From Oidiodendron maius Zn (Eukaryota; Ascomycota; Leotiomycetes; Myxotrichaceae), in the NCBI GenBank assembly GCA_000827325.1, contig KN832872.1, positions 2,046,001-2,110,000 on the forward strand: a DNA stretch of 64,000 nt. Reading direction: 5' to 3'. A program made the position numbers and the translations under genes. Shown in pieces: positions 23,852-35,507 of this stretch (the stretch's first letter is position 1; each line of letters begins with the position of its first letter). Under the pieces are notes generated by a model. The model saw nothing but the letters and a program-made list of their open reading frames with translations. It made no database searches and had not been told where the DNA came from.

Positions 23852-24829
23852 ATGCCTATCAAAGCCAGCACCCCACAAAGAGAGAAGCTGCGCCTATTCG
23901 TGACTGGAGCAACTGGTTATATTGGCTGCGTCCTTGTAGAGCATGCTATTGTGGAAGGTTATGATGTCTATGGCTTGTCGCGGACCGAGAAAGGCGACGC
24001 GACACTTCGAGCTCTTGGAGCGTCTGCGGTGCGTGGAGATCTGGCCACTCTAGATATTCTGCGACGCGAGAGTGCTGAAGCAGATGCCGTCATACACCTG
24101 GCACGAATCTATGAGCCAAATATGGATTGGGATGAGGTCCTCTGCATCGAAGCAGCGGCAATGGATGCAATCGGAGAGTCCCTTCGCGGGACTAGGAAAC
24201 CCTTAATTCTAACATCCGGCACCGGGCTTGCCGCCGCGGATCCGACGGGTGGGGAAACCACAGAAGAATCTCCTATTGCCGAAGGCGAAAACCCTCTCCT
24301 CAAGCGCATTCACACTGAGCGACACGGTCTGGGTTTGAGTGCGAGTGGCATCAGAGTCAGCGCGATTCGTTTGCCTCCTTACGTATACGGGCGGGGCGGA
24401 GGCCGTGGTTTTGTGACAGTCTTGATGCAGAAGGCTCTCAAGGCAGGAGAATCTGTCTACATTGGTGACGGAGCCTTTCGCCTGTCGTCCGTTCACGTTG
24501 ATGACGCTGTAAGGCTATATCTCCTTGCAGCCAGACAAGCAAAATCTGGTGAAGTTTTCAACGGCGCGGCCTCGACTCATTTGACCCAGAAAGAGATAGC
24601 TGAAGCAGTAGGCAAGGTGCTTGATATCCCGGTATGTTCAATTCACCTTGAAGAAGCGGAAGCGAGATGGAGTCGATTTGCCGTCATGTTTTTCAATAGA
24701 GAAAATCGAGCTTCCAGTGTCAAGGCCGTACGGGAACTAGGTTGGCATCCAAAGGAAATTGACTTGATTACGGATATTACGGTAGGAGGATATGTACCAG
24801 TAGCCAAGAAGCTACGGGAAAGCATTTAA
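23852..24829 (+). CDS. Atypical extended SDR (NAD-dependent epimerase/dehydratase-like)
   Basis: An intronless 325-aa protein. The ATG at 23852 (MPIKAS) was preferred because the upstream in-frame ATG adds only a non-conserved leader. The Rossmann motif TGATGYIG is at residues 18-25, followed by the Asp-containing GDLATLD and VIHLA. The region that normally carries the YxxxK catalytic pair reads LKRIHTERHGL, so the Tyr/Lys pair is not evident. Substrate-lobe motifs (SAIRLPPYVYGRGG, FRLSSVHVDDAVRLYLLA) follow as in atypical SDRs. It may bind NAD(P) without classical catalysis, or use another base. No pathway context is visible. Confidence 0.8.
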   Translation: MPIKASTPQREKLRLFVTGATGYIGCVLVEHAIVEGYDVYGLSRTEKGDATLRALGASAVRGDLATLDILRRESAEADAVIHLARIYEPNMDWDEVLCIEAAAMDAIGESLRGTRKPLILTSGTGLAAADPTGGETTEESPIAEGENPLLKRIHTERHGLGLSASGIRVSAIRLPPYVYGRGGGRGFVTVLMQKALKAGESVYIGDGAFRLSSVHVDDAVRLYLLAARQAKSGEVFNGAASTHLTQKEIAEAVGKVLDIPVCSIHLEEAEARWSRFAVMFFNRENRASSVKAVRELGWHPKEIDLITDITVGGYVPVAKKLRESI

Positions 24830-26094
24830 GTGCTTTCTTTATACTATCAACCGTCTAAGGCGCAAAGTTAGTAAGCACAATTGCATCATCTTTCCGAGTT
24901 AAATTGTATGACTTCAGAGTTTGTCCTAGAGAATAGTCACGTAAATTCAACTATTTGCTAGGGAGATTTGAGGATTCGTGCTCCGTTCATGCCATCGATC
25001 CCGGTGATATGTTATATCAGTTCGTATTCCAGCACCGGGGCCATGAATAAAAATAGAGGGAATTCTTTAGTTTAAACGAAGGCAGACGTTTTTATATCTT
25101 GCCATACTTCAGACCTTTCAGACCTCTTCACATATCAAGTCCTAAGGCCAGCAGCCAGCGATCAGCAACTAATTTCCAATTCTCGTACTGTTCTTCCCAA
25201 TGATCCTCCCACGCCTCATTCCTGGCACGCACTAGTCTATGATACCGTCTAAATTCATATCGAGAGGAGATTTCTAGCGTGTTAAAGACACTATCAGCCA
25301 AATCCCCTACTGAAGTGGACAAAGGATCAGGGCCCGGCATGGAAAAAGAAAATGCAGAACGGGAAAGAAGGTAATCATCACGGGTCTGTCTCTCCCACCT
25401 AGATAACCCGCATCATTTTCTACCGCAGGCTGGAAGATCATATCCCCGTGCCGCGTTCATGCCAGTTCGGTCCCACTGACGATTAAAGCCTAAGGTGTGA
25501 TTTGCGCTAACTAAAATCCGAGCCACGAAACAGTACCGCCGCATATTCGCCGCTTCTGAATTTATATTTAGCCTTGATAAATATAAAAAAGCAGGTAAGT
25601 GCTTTGCGCAGGAGATGAGAAAGTGCTAGGCTGCTGCGGTCTAGCCTGACTAATGTTGAGGAAGACTCTCTTCTCCTAATTCGTAGATGCTTGTATATTC
25701 ATACTGGTACCAAATATCATCTTTGACATTGGATACTCACTTGTTTGGCACTCATACAGTTCGAGCAAGGTATATTGTCGACATCCATTTTTCATTGCTT
25801 GAGAGGTTCATTGTTTGCTGAGATATAGTTACTCTAAAAAAAGTGCATCATGCTCCAGATGGGAAGTCGATATTGTCGAAGCTCTGACGCATGGTTACCT
25901 TTGTTCTCGAATGTTAAGCCTCGGTCCTATCGACACTGTATGAGGCATATCATCCGTCCCGTAGTTTCCCGAGAGTGTTAGAAGTCCGTTCATGATACTA
26001 TCCATCGCGACCAGTAGCAGCAAAGAATTTCAATAATCATATTCTGTTATAATATTAAGTACATATAATTTATTAACAATTTATTTAAGACCGG
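24830..26094. other. Intergenic, with one possible small ORF
   Basis: A 70-codon minus-strand ORF (25340-25128) has a helical, Trp/Glu-rich composition (RARNEAWEDHWEEQYENWK) that looks protein-like, but I recognise no family. It may be a small protein or the last exon of a lost gene. The rest shows nothing. Confidence 0.3.
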
Positions 26095-27435
26095 TCATAT
26101 CTTCTTGATCAGCTTGCTGTCCATTCTTAGCCTTGCAACGAGGACGAATGTTGCGGACGCCAATGCAACACCACCAGCGTAAAAAATTGCGGCCCGGTAT
26201 GGTTCGACAGTATGCAACTTTTCAGCACCTGTAGCGGCAACTAGTATTCCCGCAATGGGACTGCCCATAAGATATCCTCCAGTCCAACCTGTGATGGCCA
26301 TTCCCATTCCCACAGCAGCTTCGCCAGGGGGCATCATGCGGCCGATCGCTGTCGGCATAGTGACAAAGAAAGCACCATTTGCGATGCCGTTCAGTGCAGC
26401 GAAGATAACCAAGGGTCCTATCGAATACGATACAGGCCATATCGACAGCATACTGACCGCATTCACAGCCATAGTCAATAGGAGCATATTAGTGGGACCG
26501 AATTTATCGCAGGCAAAACCTGCGCCCAATCGCCCAACTGCTGTGCAAGCATTGAAGCCTGCCACGATACCTGCCCCAGTTGAAGCCGAAAGCCCTATGG
26601 AGCGAGCAAAGAGGGGCAGGAAGAACGGTGGAACAAAGAGCGCGAATGTACCGATGGCGCCGGCGAGGAATAGGCAGCAGAATGGCATGCGCTTGAAAAG
26701 TGACATATCCACGAAAGAAGCACGGCTTGATGGTGCGTGCTCCTTAATGATCAAGGCGGCCGGAATACCACTTGCGAGAGAGAAGAATCCGATGATCCGA
26801 ATAGCCCAAGGGATACCGACCCTGTCGATAAGTGCTTGAAGGACGACTGCCATTATTGTTGCTCCGAGGCCCCCGCCAAGCTTTACCAGTCCATTTGCGA
26901 GACCGAGCCTGCTGTTGAACCACTGCATTGGTAAGGTATTGCACATTGTGTAGGTTAGGCTGTTACCAATGCCAAACGAGACCCCGGCAGTCACAAACAG
27001 CCCGCCAATGTTGTTCACCGTAAAGCTGCTAAATAAAACCCCAAAACTGATCAGAAGCACGCCCAGCAACATGCTATAGCGTGCACCTATCAACTGAGAC
27101 ACCCGGACAGACCCGAGCCCACAAGCAACAGCAAGCGCAATGCCGAGAGACCCAACAAAAGAGAGCGTGCTTGTCGACTCTTGGATTAGGTACGTCTGGA
27201 AGAGAGCCGCCTGTAAAACTCCCCAGGATCCGCTCCACCCGTTAAACATGAAGGTGATGACCGAACACCCAAAGACCACCGTCCACCCATATCCGCCGTT
27301 GGGCACTGCGTCAACTGCGGAATGTGGAGCCTCGTCATAATTGCTGTTGATATTATCCGCTGTATGGGGTTCAGTGAAATTGGACGTGGGTATGTCTGCT
27401 ATGAGCTCAATTGTTTCTATTTGTGTTGACGACAT
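26095..27435 (-). CDS. MFS transporter, monocarboxylate-transporter-like
   Basis: A 446-aa, twelve-helix major facilitator. The ATG at 27435 (MSSTQIETIEL) is the first real ATG of the frame. After a hydrophilic N-terminus comes NGGYGWTVVFGCSVITFMFN, the typical opening of fungal MCT-like carriers. Further landmarks are the helix 4-5 region with RLGLANGLVKLGGGLGA and the helix 8-11 stretch GRLGAGFACDKFGPTN. The family moves mono- and dicarboxylates or related metabolites by proton symport; many fungal members have no assigned substrate. Intronless and intact. The carboxylesterase is its divergent neighbour, but I see no proof of joint function. Confidence 0.85.
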   Translation of the reverse strand: MSSTQIETIELIADIPTSNFTEPHTADNINSNYDEAPHSAVDAVPNGGYGWTVVFGCSVITFMFNGWSGSWGVLQAALFQTYLIQESTSTLSFVGSLGIALAVACGLGSVRVSQLIGARYSMLLGVLLISFGVLFSSFTVNNIGGLFVTAGVSFGIGNSLTYTMCNTLPMQWFNSRLGLANGLVKLGGGLGATIMAVVLQALIDRVGIPWAIRIIGFFSLASGIPAALIIKEHAPSSRASFVDMSLFKRMPFCCLFLAGAIGTFALFVPPFFLPLFARSIGLSASTGAGIVAGFNACTAVGRLGAGFACDKFGPTNMLLLTMAVNAVSMLSIWPVSYSIGPLVIFAALNGIANGAFFVTMPTAIGRMMPPGEAAVGMGMAITGWTGGYLMGSPIAGILVAATGAEKLHTVEPYRAAIFYAGGVALASATFVLVARLRMDSKLIKKI

Positions 27436-28277
27436 GGCGATTATGATGGCAGCGTATGTTGACAGAACGCTGGACGTGCGCGATGCCGTCGAGGTCAAAT
27501 ACGCTGGTCTATCATCACAGCTACCGAGTGACTCAAATGCGAAAGGGCGCCAGAAAATTCTTCACGGTGAAGAGTGGAGGGTTTGCCCACTCTTGGGGAG
27601 CGGGTAGCCGGCAAGGTGACTCAAGCGGTATTATCATAACTTTCTTCGGAGGCAAGAATATGCATTAGCGTCGAGGTATAGAAACTCTGTAGATCAGGAA
27701 GAGCCGACATTATCAATGAGTGAGTTCATTCGGCCTTGACAAGAACAATTTTTCCCTCTCATGCCCATGCATCTACCAGAGAATTAAACAGTTCTCTTAC
27801 CCAAAATCACCGGAACAAGATTTGCCCTGGCTCCTCGTCAGTATCCACTCCTGTATCGCGCCGTGTCTACCAAACTCAAGGACCAATTTCCTCTATTCAC
27901 GGATCTCGGCTTTCGATAAATGCGAACAAGATGCAGTGGTATTATATAAACGTGGATTGGATTAGGATACATGTCCGTTATGCCCTCCAACCCCGCATTA
28001 CCCCGCGATGCCTTGGCACCCGTAGCCACAAATGATCGCCCATTCATTGACGGCCCAGGGCTTTGGCAGCGGGATCTAGTCTAGTGGCAAGCGGTTCGCC
28101 AGATCGATCTCGATGTTGAGTTCAAGATACAACAAAACCTCGGTACTACAGCGCCTGCTGTTGCTCCAGCATAACTATAAGTATAACATTCAAGATGTTC
28201 GTGTGCAAGGTAGATCTCAGCGCTGTCGTGCCCGCCATCCCCTTTTGTCACTGTCAACATCTCCAATCCCAATCACA
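27436..28277. other. Divergent promoter region (MFS / carboxylesterase)
   Basis: About 840 bp between divergent genes. A tRNA-like word at 28071-28140 does not fold properly. No other gene seen. Confidence 0.4.
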
Positions 28278-30052
28278 ATGCTTTGGTCTGTCCTCTTCCT
28301 CCTCGCCGCCGTCGCGGCGTCCTTAGCAAATCCACACCCGCAGCCCCGGCCTAGTGCTGTCATCGCTGAGGGCGTTGTAGTTGGCACCACTACGTCTTTG
28401 CCTGCAGCTACAGCAACCATAAACAAGTTCCTCGGAATGCCCTTTGCCCAGTCGCCCCCGCAGCGGTTTGCCTTGCCACAACCCCCGGAAAGGTTCAGAG
28501 GCCAATGGGATGCATCGCAGTTTAAAGACTCCTGCACGCAGCAGTTTAATTGTAAGTTCTGATTCCCATTGCGGCGTGGATGGGCTCGAATTGGGCTGGT
28601 CAATATTGATTTCCCGCCGTCAATGTTTCTCTCGAACTGACTCTCCCAGTCCCGGAAGCGTCCCGCAACATCACCATGGTGGCTTTCAATACCCCTCCGC
28701 CCCAAGAGAGTGAAGACTGCTTGTATCTCAATGTTTTTGCCCCCTCCTCGCCCCCGCCACCAGGCGGCTACCCCGTTATGTTCTGGATTTATGGAGGTGC
28801 CTTACAATTTGGAAACGCGGGCCAACCAGGCTACGATGGTTCAAGCTTGGCCTCCTTCTACAATGTCATCGTCGTCACTTCAAACTATCGTACCAACGTC
28901 TTTGGCTTTCCCAGTGCACCCTCTCTCCCGATAACCCAGCGCAATCTTGGCTTCTACGACCAGCGAGCCGGCCTTGCCTGGGTACAACAAAACATCCACG
29001 CGTTTGGAGGCGACAGGGAGAAAGTTACCATCTTCGGGCAATCCGCCGGCGCAGAGTCGTGCGATGCTCTCCTCCTGACATTCCCTCCGCCTTCTAAGCC
29101 TCCGTTCCGTGCCGCAATCCTCGAGTCTGGCTCAGCTGGTGCTAATGCCGGGGCTGACCCTGATAATGCCACCGCGTGGGACACGCTGCTAAACGGACTT
29201 GGCTGCAGCCCAAACGCCAGAGATGCAGGGCTGTCCTGTGCACGGTCGAAGCCCGCAACGACAATCCAGAATATCATTGAGGAGCAGGCATTGACCTTCT
29301 CACCAGTCGCGGATGGGATTACGTTTCCCAAATCAACAAATGGCCGGGTGACGGGGGCCATTGCGAGGGTGCCAGTAATGGTTGGGACAACAAGGAATGA
29401 TTCGAGCTTCTTTGTCTTGGGTGAGACCGACTTTACTGCTGTTGTACAGGCGGCATTGCCGGGGAATGTCAGTGCCCAGCAGGCCGCGGAAAAGGTGTTT
29501 GGAGTAGGCGGCACCTTAGGCCTAGATTCGGTTTTTGATGCCATCTCGGTGTTTTCGAGTACGCAGGGATTGTGTGTAAGTTCCCTTTTGGATTGACTTT
29601 TAGCATATCCTCAGTTACTTTTCGTATTCCCTTCATACTATTTGTAATTACCTGCTAATCGTACTAACCTGGAAAAGTCCACCTCGCAACTTGTCGCCCA
29701 GTCCGCCGCTCTCGTCCCCACGTTCCAATATCTCTTTGACGCTAACTTTCCTAACTATCAGCCCCTCGCTAGTCTGGGAATCAACCTTGGTGCTTTCCAC
29801 TCTGCCGAGATTCCCATGGTCTTCGGGACGTACTCCCGGTCCGGTGATACGGCACAAGAGGTCGCACTCTCTCAGTATGTCCAGTCTGCATGGGCTGGCT
29901 TTGCAACCAATCCAGTCAATGGGCCCGGCTGGAATCAGGTTGGAACTTTTGGAGGTGATGATTTTGGCCTCCTAGGCACGGCCGGGTCTAGTGGCGTGAC
30001 AGTGTTGCCAAGAAGTGATGTATTAGACCTTTGCTCGCTGGTATCCTTATAG
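28278..30052 (+). CDS. Secreted carboxylesterase/lipase, type B
   Basis: Three exons (28278-28551, 28650-29575, 29678-30052) give 524 aa. MLWSVLFLLAAVAASLANPH is a signal peptide. Type-B signatures are ESEDCLYLNVFAP, WIYGGALQFGN (oxyanion loop) and the nucleophile FGQSAGAES. The catalytic His is in GAFHSAEIPMVFG in exon 3. The acidic member, usually Glu in a T-x-D-E-G context, is replaced around VGTTRNDSSFF, so Asp may serve or activity may differ. The family hydrolyses esters of lipids, aromatic acids or toxins extracellularly. All three exons join in frame with GTAAGT donors. Confidence 0.88.
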
Positions 30053-30514
30053 ATGGCAGCAGAATTAGTAAGGTACTATACGATTATAGTCACATAATAG
30101 CTAAACTGTAATTATAGCACGACAGGTGTGTCAGTAATGTGAAACTTAAGCAATAAGTATATAAATGTATTGCGTCGTTAAGAAGATAGCATCTGGCCCA
30201 TGAACCAATATGTAATAGAAAGGCTACAGCAACTGCCCATCACTGTCTAGCAAGCCTCTTCCATCTTAACCGGAAAAGAAAAAAAAATAAGAAATAGAAA
30301 TCGTGCTTCCGAGATTCGCTCACTGGCTCATGTTGAATATAGAACTTGAAACAAAGCAAGCAAGTTGTAGTCGACAAGCTTTGACTATCGTGTTTGTTCT
30401 ACGTTCAAGCCTCCTGTTATCTCGGCTACTATCTATCTAATGTTGAATATCCCACTATACTAGTTGCATCACCCAATCTTCTTTCTCTACTTACTTGGCC
30501 TACATGGATCCTGC
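30053..30514. other. Short AT-rich gap between convergent genes
   Basis: Shared 3' region of the carboxylesterase and NlpC/P60 genes; no gene seen. Confidence 0.4.
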
Positions 30515-31534
30515 TTAATGAGTTAGGAATCGCTCTGCACCCCAATAATCATCGTTAAAGCGGACAGGTGTAATCCGCACAGGAATTCCAGCGCCGTAAG
30601 CTTCAAGCATCTCGCCATTCCCCGCGTACATGGCTACATGATAGATTGAGCTTGGATCGGTGAGATTGCTTGCGTAGAATATGAGATCTCCCGGTTCCAA
30701 CTCCGATTGGGCAATCTCTGTCCCATGGCCGGTGAAATCTGCTTGCGCATCAGAGTCCCGGGCAATTGTGATACCACGTGCATCATATAAGGTGTGCGTG
30801 AAACCTGAGCAGTCAAAAGCAAAGCCTGATGAGCCACCCCATAGATAAGGTCGGCCAAGGAACAGCTTTCCAGCGTTCACAAGATCTTTCCCAGTTGGAT
30901 AAGGGATGCTTGAGATCGAATCGTAGACTGTTGCATGCCGCGCTGATAGGTATGCTGAGCCTCCACTGGGCACCGCAACCTGGATCAGTCCACCGAGATG
31001 GGCAATAACTGGTAGCCGCGTGTCATAAGAAATCTCCAAGTACGTCTCTGTCATCAGGACATCGCGGTACAGTGGTGCCGTAGCTACCTTATCAACTGCT
31101 GCAAACGGTTTATTCGAGAGTAGTTGACCATAGCTGGAGTCAAGGGATACCTGCGCCGCCGGCATCCAACCTGGGTAGCCAAGGGAGTTTTTTGGTGTTG
31201 GTTGGCCCTCCACCGCAACCTCGTACCAGCCGTCTTGTTGGCTGAGAATGTCGACTCGAGCGCCGTAGAGTGCTTGTGTTTGGGTGCGATCGTTATCGGT
31301 AAGATCAAGATACTGGTCGACGGTCATCGAATCCAGCCAACCCTCAATGTCCGCCGGGTTTGTGAGCGCTGGTGCGTCCACTGGTCGCGGTTTGCTAGAG
31401 TCGGTCCATATTGTCGCAACGGACACGCTGATGTAGCCTACCTGCTGTGCGGCAATATCACTCCTACGATACACAGAAGGCAGCGCTGTGACTAGCTGGT
31501 TACCTAAGGCGAGAGCGAAGATAATGCGCTTCAT
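30515..31534 (-). CDS. Secreted NlpC/P60 cell-wall peptidase with SH3-like domains
   Basis: An intronless 339-aa protein. MKRIIFALALGNQLVTALPS is a signal peptide. Residues about 80-190 contain two SH3b-like segments (QTQALYGARVDILSQQDGWY; YRDVLMTETYLEISYDTRLP). The C-terminal NlpC/P60 domain has GRPYLWGGSSGFAFDCSG with catalytic Cys242, and YHVAMYAGNGEMLEA with His299. The architecture resembles Bacillus YkfC-type gamma-D-glutamyl-diamino-acid endopeptidases, which cut bacterial peptidoglycan peptides. Fungi have no peptidoglycan, so the likely target is bacteria or their debris. Lack of introns and the bacterial-type layout suggest ancient transfer from bacteria; this is inference. Confidence 0.85.
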   Translation of the reverse strand: MKRIIFALALGNQLVTALPSVYRRSDIAAQQVGYISVSVATIWTDSSKPRPVDAPALTNPADIEGWLDSMTVDQYLDLTDNDRTQTQALYGARVDILSQQDGWYEVAVEGQPTPKNSLGYPGWMPAAQVSLDSSYGQLLSNKPFAAVDKVATAPLYRDVLMTETYLEISYDTRLPVIAHLGGLIQVAVPSGGSAYLSARHATVYDSISSIPYPTGKDLVNAGKLFLGRPYLWGGSSGFAFDCSGFTHTLYDARGITIARDSDAQADFTGHGTEIAQSELEPGDLIFYASNLTDPSSIYHVAMYAGNGEMLEAYGAGIPVRITPVRFNDDYWGAERFLTH

Positions 31535-31727
31535 TTTCTGTATCTTTTCGGTTTCCGTAGGGACTGAGTGCTATATATCGAATTGCAATCCCACGCTTGA
31601 CAGAAATTGAAAGAAGATACATCTCTTCAAAGTGGAGTTCGTATTCTGCTAAGTCACTAATAAAGATAAGGTAGGTCGCAATGTGTCTAAGTAGGTCTCG
31701 GAGCTCTGTATCCCGGCCGAATGCACT

Positions 31728-31749
31728 TAGTCGGCCGTGTAGCCGACTA
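31728..31749. repeat. Short palindrome upstream of the NlpC/P60 gene
   Basis: TAGTCGGC and GCCGACTA form a perfect 8-bp stem with a 6-nt loop about 200 bp upstream of the start codon. It contains an inverted CGG/CCG pair, the type of half-site Zn2Cys6 regulators bind. Function is unproven. Confidence 0.35.
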
Positions 31750-33062
31750 GTATTACAACAAAGGATGCTCGATCCGTGATTGCCTCAAGTCGAAGCCCCC
31801 ATTTAGATGCCGACTACACCCCACCTTTGAGATAGGATAGGAGATACTAAAATTACACCCCTGAGAACTTGATAACTTGATTGAGACTTCAATAGACATC
31901 AGACAGAGCGGGGAGATAAGTCGCTACGATTCGAAAACAACGACCTATCTCGATTAACTTATCTCCACATGCCCTCGGCTGTTCCTGAGCATGAACGTTT
32001 AAATAATTGGCATCGTACCTTATTCTTAATCCCAGCCAACAGTGGTGCGAATGCAAACTACGTTAAATAACTTTAGTGAAGACAAGTAAAATGCAAATAG
32101 GATGCGAGAGAGGGCGAGACGATCTTGGAGAGCTATATAGGGCCAATCCTACAGCTTGACTAACTGATTAAAGTCACGATGAAAAGATCCGGTACAGGCT
32201 ACCTATTCGCATGGAGCGTTATATTGTAGAATTTTCTGTCCTAATTTGCCACTTGGGGAGGAGACGCCAGTATTTAAGCCGCGGCAGTTCAACGGGAGGA
32301 GCGGAATTGCTGGACCTCATTAAGACATCTCAGATACGACGGCCACCCTCAGCTACATCGCGCGATAGTGAATGAGTGATGTAAATTATGCTCATTACAT
32401 AGGTGGCAACAATGTACTTTATAATTGAGTGCTTTGTATATTGGAATAAATTCCCATCTCTGTATATTGTCCACATTAACTGATATTGAGCATTTTAAAT
32501 ATATTGTACTGCACGTAGATAAAGTGTATATATCCTTTCTTGTGTAGCTTGAGATGCTAATAATCTCTATACTCTTCTCTAAAAAAGAAATAGAATGGCT
32601 CTTATTGTAACTAAAGAACTTAAGATATGAGTTATAACTAATACTATTCAAAGGTGGTGAGCTAATTTACAAGTCATGGCCAGATTCTATTGCCAAGAAA
32701 TCGGCGGGAATTTCGGTTCTTACCCAGGTATTAGCTAACAGGTCTGTCAGAAGGCGTTCGTCCGGGCTAATCCTTGAAAAACTAAGAAGTTGGTCAGGCT
32801 GCTCGATTTGTGTAACCCCAAGCCGCTCTTGCATGAAGTATCAGCCAACAGATAATGTTTATTCAGGTGATGGCTGCAGCCAACTCAAACCCCGCTCACC
32901 GCTAATAACCAATTGATAATGGTGCATAATAAACATCCAATGTCTTTGTAATAAGTCCCTCTAGCCGTCAGACCATTTGAGCTTCAAGATACGCCCACTT
33001 TTGTGCTACCAGAGTTGACAGCCTAACACGCTGCACACTTAAAAACAACCAATCTTTCACCA
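31750..33062. other. AT-rich intergenic stretch
   Basis: About 1.3 kb with no recognisable coding region. The last part is the leader of the first kinase gene. Confidence 0.4.
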
Positions 33063-35091
33063 ATGGCTCCTAAAGAAGACCGAGATCCTTTTGATTTGAC
33101 GGATGAATTTTCACCACCCAGAGAATATCTATCAGATCGGATTGTGATAAAGTATGAACAGAGCAAATTCGACTCTGAAAACAAGAAATTTCTGCCCGAG
33201 GGATGCATTAATGATCTTGTAACTCTAGAAGCCATAATGAAGGAGATCAGGGAGGTAAACATGCTAGAACCTGAAGATTTAATCTTACGGGAGGGAACTC
33301 CTAAAAAAAAGATCGTTGACTTTGCACGGGGCAGAGGAATGAAGCTGTTTGCGATAAGCGTTGTTAGTTCTCTTTGTGGTAATGAACTGGTGAGGGCAAT
33401 GTCACAATTTATGGTTGTCGACTTTAGTGACAAATCCTTGCCCGTGGAAGAAGAAGAAGAAGACGGCTCGAAAGATCCGTTCTTTCGCGACACAAAGTCG
33501 TCTCCGTGGTCAAAAACAAGGATCCATGTCTTTTGCCAAGAGCAATGGAGGTTTCTTGCCCCAGTTTTTACGCAGCATAATTTCAAGGTCGATCTCAAAG
33601 CAGGTCATATTCTGCCATTCATTGAAAAAGGCACCTTAGTGAGGGAAGGAGCATTTGGACAGGTCTTTCAAGTTGAGATTCATCCGGCCCATCAAGAGGA
33701 TCCAGTTTTGAATGTAAGGATATCTCAACATCTGTTATTGCTTAGTCAAATGACAGCGCTCTAATTCTGTGTTGTATCGACAGGCTGATGGAAGCTTAGC
33801 AAAGCTTGCCATCAAGGAGTTCATCATTCCCGCAAATGATGAAGAGCTTCTGAAGGACGCTGAGGACGTATGGACATCTGAGGTTAACACTTTGAACGAA
33901 ATAAGTGGCCTGAGCCACCCCAATCTCATCCAGCGTATTGCTGCAATAACACGTGGCGAAAAACGCTACTTGATGTTTCTTTGGGCAGACGGTGGTAATT
34001 TGGAAGACTTTTGGATCAAGTTTCCTAACCCGACAGTGACGGCGGGTTTGGTTAAAGATATTATTGAGCAGCTTAGGGGCATGGCCGAAGCACTAGAAAA
34101 GTTGCATGGATACAGAGGCCAGTACCATTATCGCCATGGAGATATCAAGCCACAAAATATCCTCAATTTTCCTGATTCAAACCCCGCGCGAATAGGAATC
34201 TTCAAGATCTCTGACCTGGGATCAGCAAAACATCATTCAGTGGCCACTCGACTTCGAGAACGAACCGGAGATAAGGCATTTGCGACTACGCAATACCAGC
34301 CGCCGGAGTCTATCACCAATAAACTCTCAGCGCGCTCTCGGTTATATGATATCTGGTCTATGGGATGCGTGATTTTGGAATTTATGGTCTGGCTTCTGTA
34401 CGGTTATGAGCAACTGCAGGAGTTCAAGGCAAGGATTAAGGGAACACTGGAGGAGCCTTGCTCGTTTTTTGTGATAGAGCAAAAAGACACTGCCGCAAGT
34501 CTTGTAGCACACATCCACCCCGCCGTTCAAGCCTGTCTTGTCAGTATGTCCGAAGACCCCGAATGCATGGGTGATTCAGCATTGGGGGACCTCCTCGACA
34601 TTGTGAAGAGAAGGCTTCTCGTCGTTAAGCTTCCGCAACATTCTGAATCGTTTATTGGAACGACTGACAGCGTTTCTATCACGAATACTGACGCAAGATC
34701 ATATGCTAACCAGCCATTTGGTAGGCATCGTAGCTCAGCTGAAGGATTTCGTCAAGCTCTGGATGATATCTTAAAGGGTAAGAAAGCAAGCAACGAGCAT
34801 TACTGGTTCACAGGTCACAGGCGGGACAATATGCGCCTTCACAGAGTGGTGCCAAAGATTGATGTTGAAGGCAATTCCTCTCGATTATTTCCCGGTTGGA
34901 AACCTCAGTCCAACCCAATGGTCAACCGTACGAAGACTCCAAATACAACAGACATGCCAGACTCCTCTGCAATTACTGATATTCGAATCCAAAATGTAAG
35001 AACACAATCTCTAAACATACACTCTATATCAGTCACTGATCACAATGTGAATGGAAATAATTGCTCCCTTTGGCACACACCTATTATTTAA
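33063..35091 (+). CDS. Atypical fungal protein kinase (kinase A of the HET locus)
   Basis: Two exons (33063-33713, 33784-35091) give 652 aa. Residues 1-190 form a helical domain of unknown function, with an acidic run at 129-134, shared with the second kinase at 37749-40422. The kinase domain follows: glycine loop EGAFGQVFQVEI (195-206), Lys228 in LAIKEF, the catalytic loop RHGDIKPQN (HGD at 335-337 in place of HRD), DLG at 361-363 in place of DFG, and PPES in place of APE. The last 45 residues (QNVRTQSLNIHSISV) are polar, with an Asn/Ser-rich tail. HRD and DFG variants suggest altered but possibly retained activity. It is followed by a HET gene on the same strand (416 bp apart). Confidence 0.82.
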
Positions 35092-35507
35092 GATGACTGC
35101 AATGACTAGTTGTCCAGCGCTAACATGCCTTTATTCTTGTTAGAATCAAGATGTAAGAGCTATCTATTAAATACCCTACTGTAAGCCAATAACTAATACC
35201 AATCCTCTTCAGTATGTGAGGTCTCCCGATCGCTAGGTTATCCTCGTCATGCATAAGCGCTAATTTTATGTGATTATTAACTTTAGTCTGTAAGTATACC
35301 ACTGAATATGGCTCAGGATCTATTATTGATAGCTAATCATTGCCTTGCAAATTCAAAGCGTGTACATGTCAGTAAAGAATCCGATATACTCCTGTGTTCT
35401 TAGAGCCGTAGTCAATAATAACTAACGTCTCGTAGGAAGTATGGCTCTATTTTACTCTGCGAAATTTATCGCTACTTATTAAGGCATGGGTCTAATAGCG
35501 CAAATAG
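35092..35507. other. Spacer between kinase A and the HET gene
   Basis: Terminator of the kinase and promoter of the HET gene; no other gene seen. Confidence 0.4.

Noticed and set aside
26255-26839. Plus-strand 194-codon ORF
   Set aside because: Antisense of the MFS transporter helices; low-complexity composition typical of a shadow frame.
28071-28140. Possible tRNA upstream of the carboxylesterase (TAGTCTAGTGGC ... GAGTTCAAG)
   Set aside because: The T stem has a mismatch and the acceptor and anticodon stems do not pair; at best a tRNA-derived relic.
28217-28705. Minus-strand ORF over the carboxylesterase start
   Set aside because: It overlaps exon 1, the intron and exon 2 of a clearly coding gene on the other strand.
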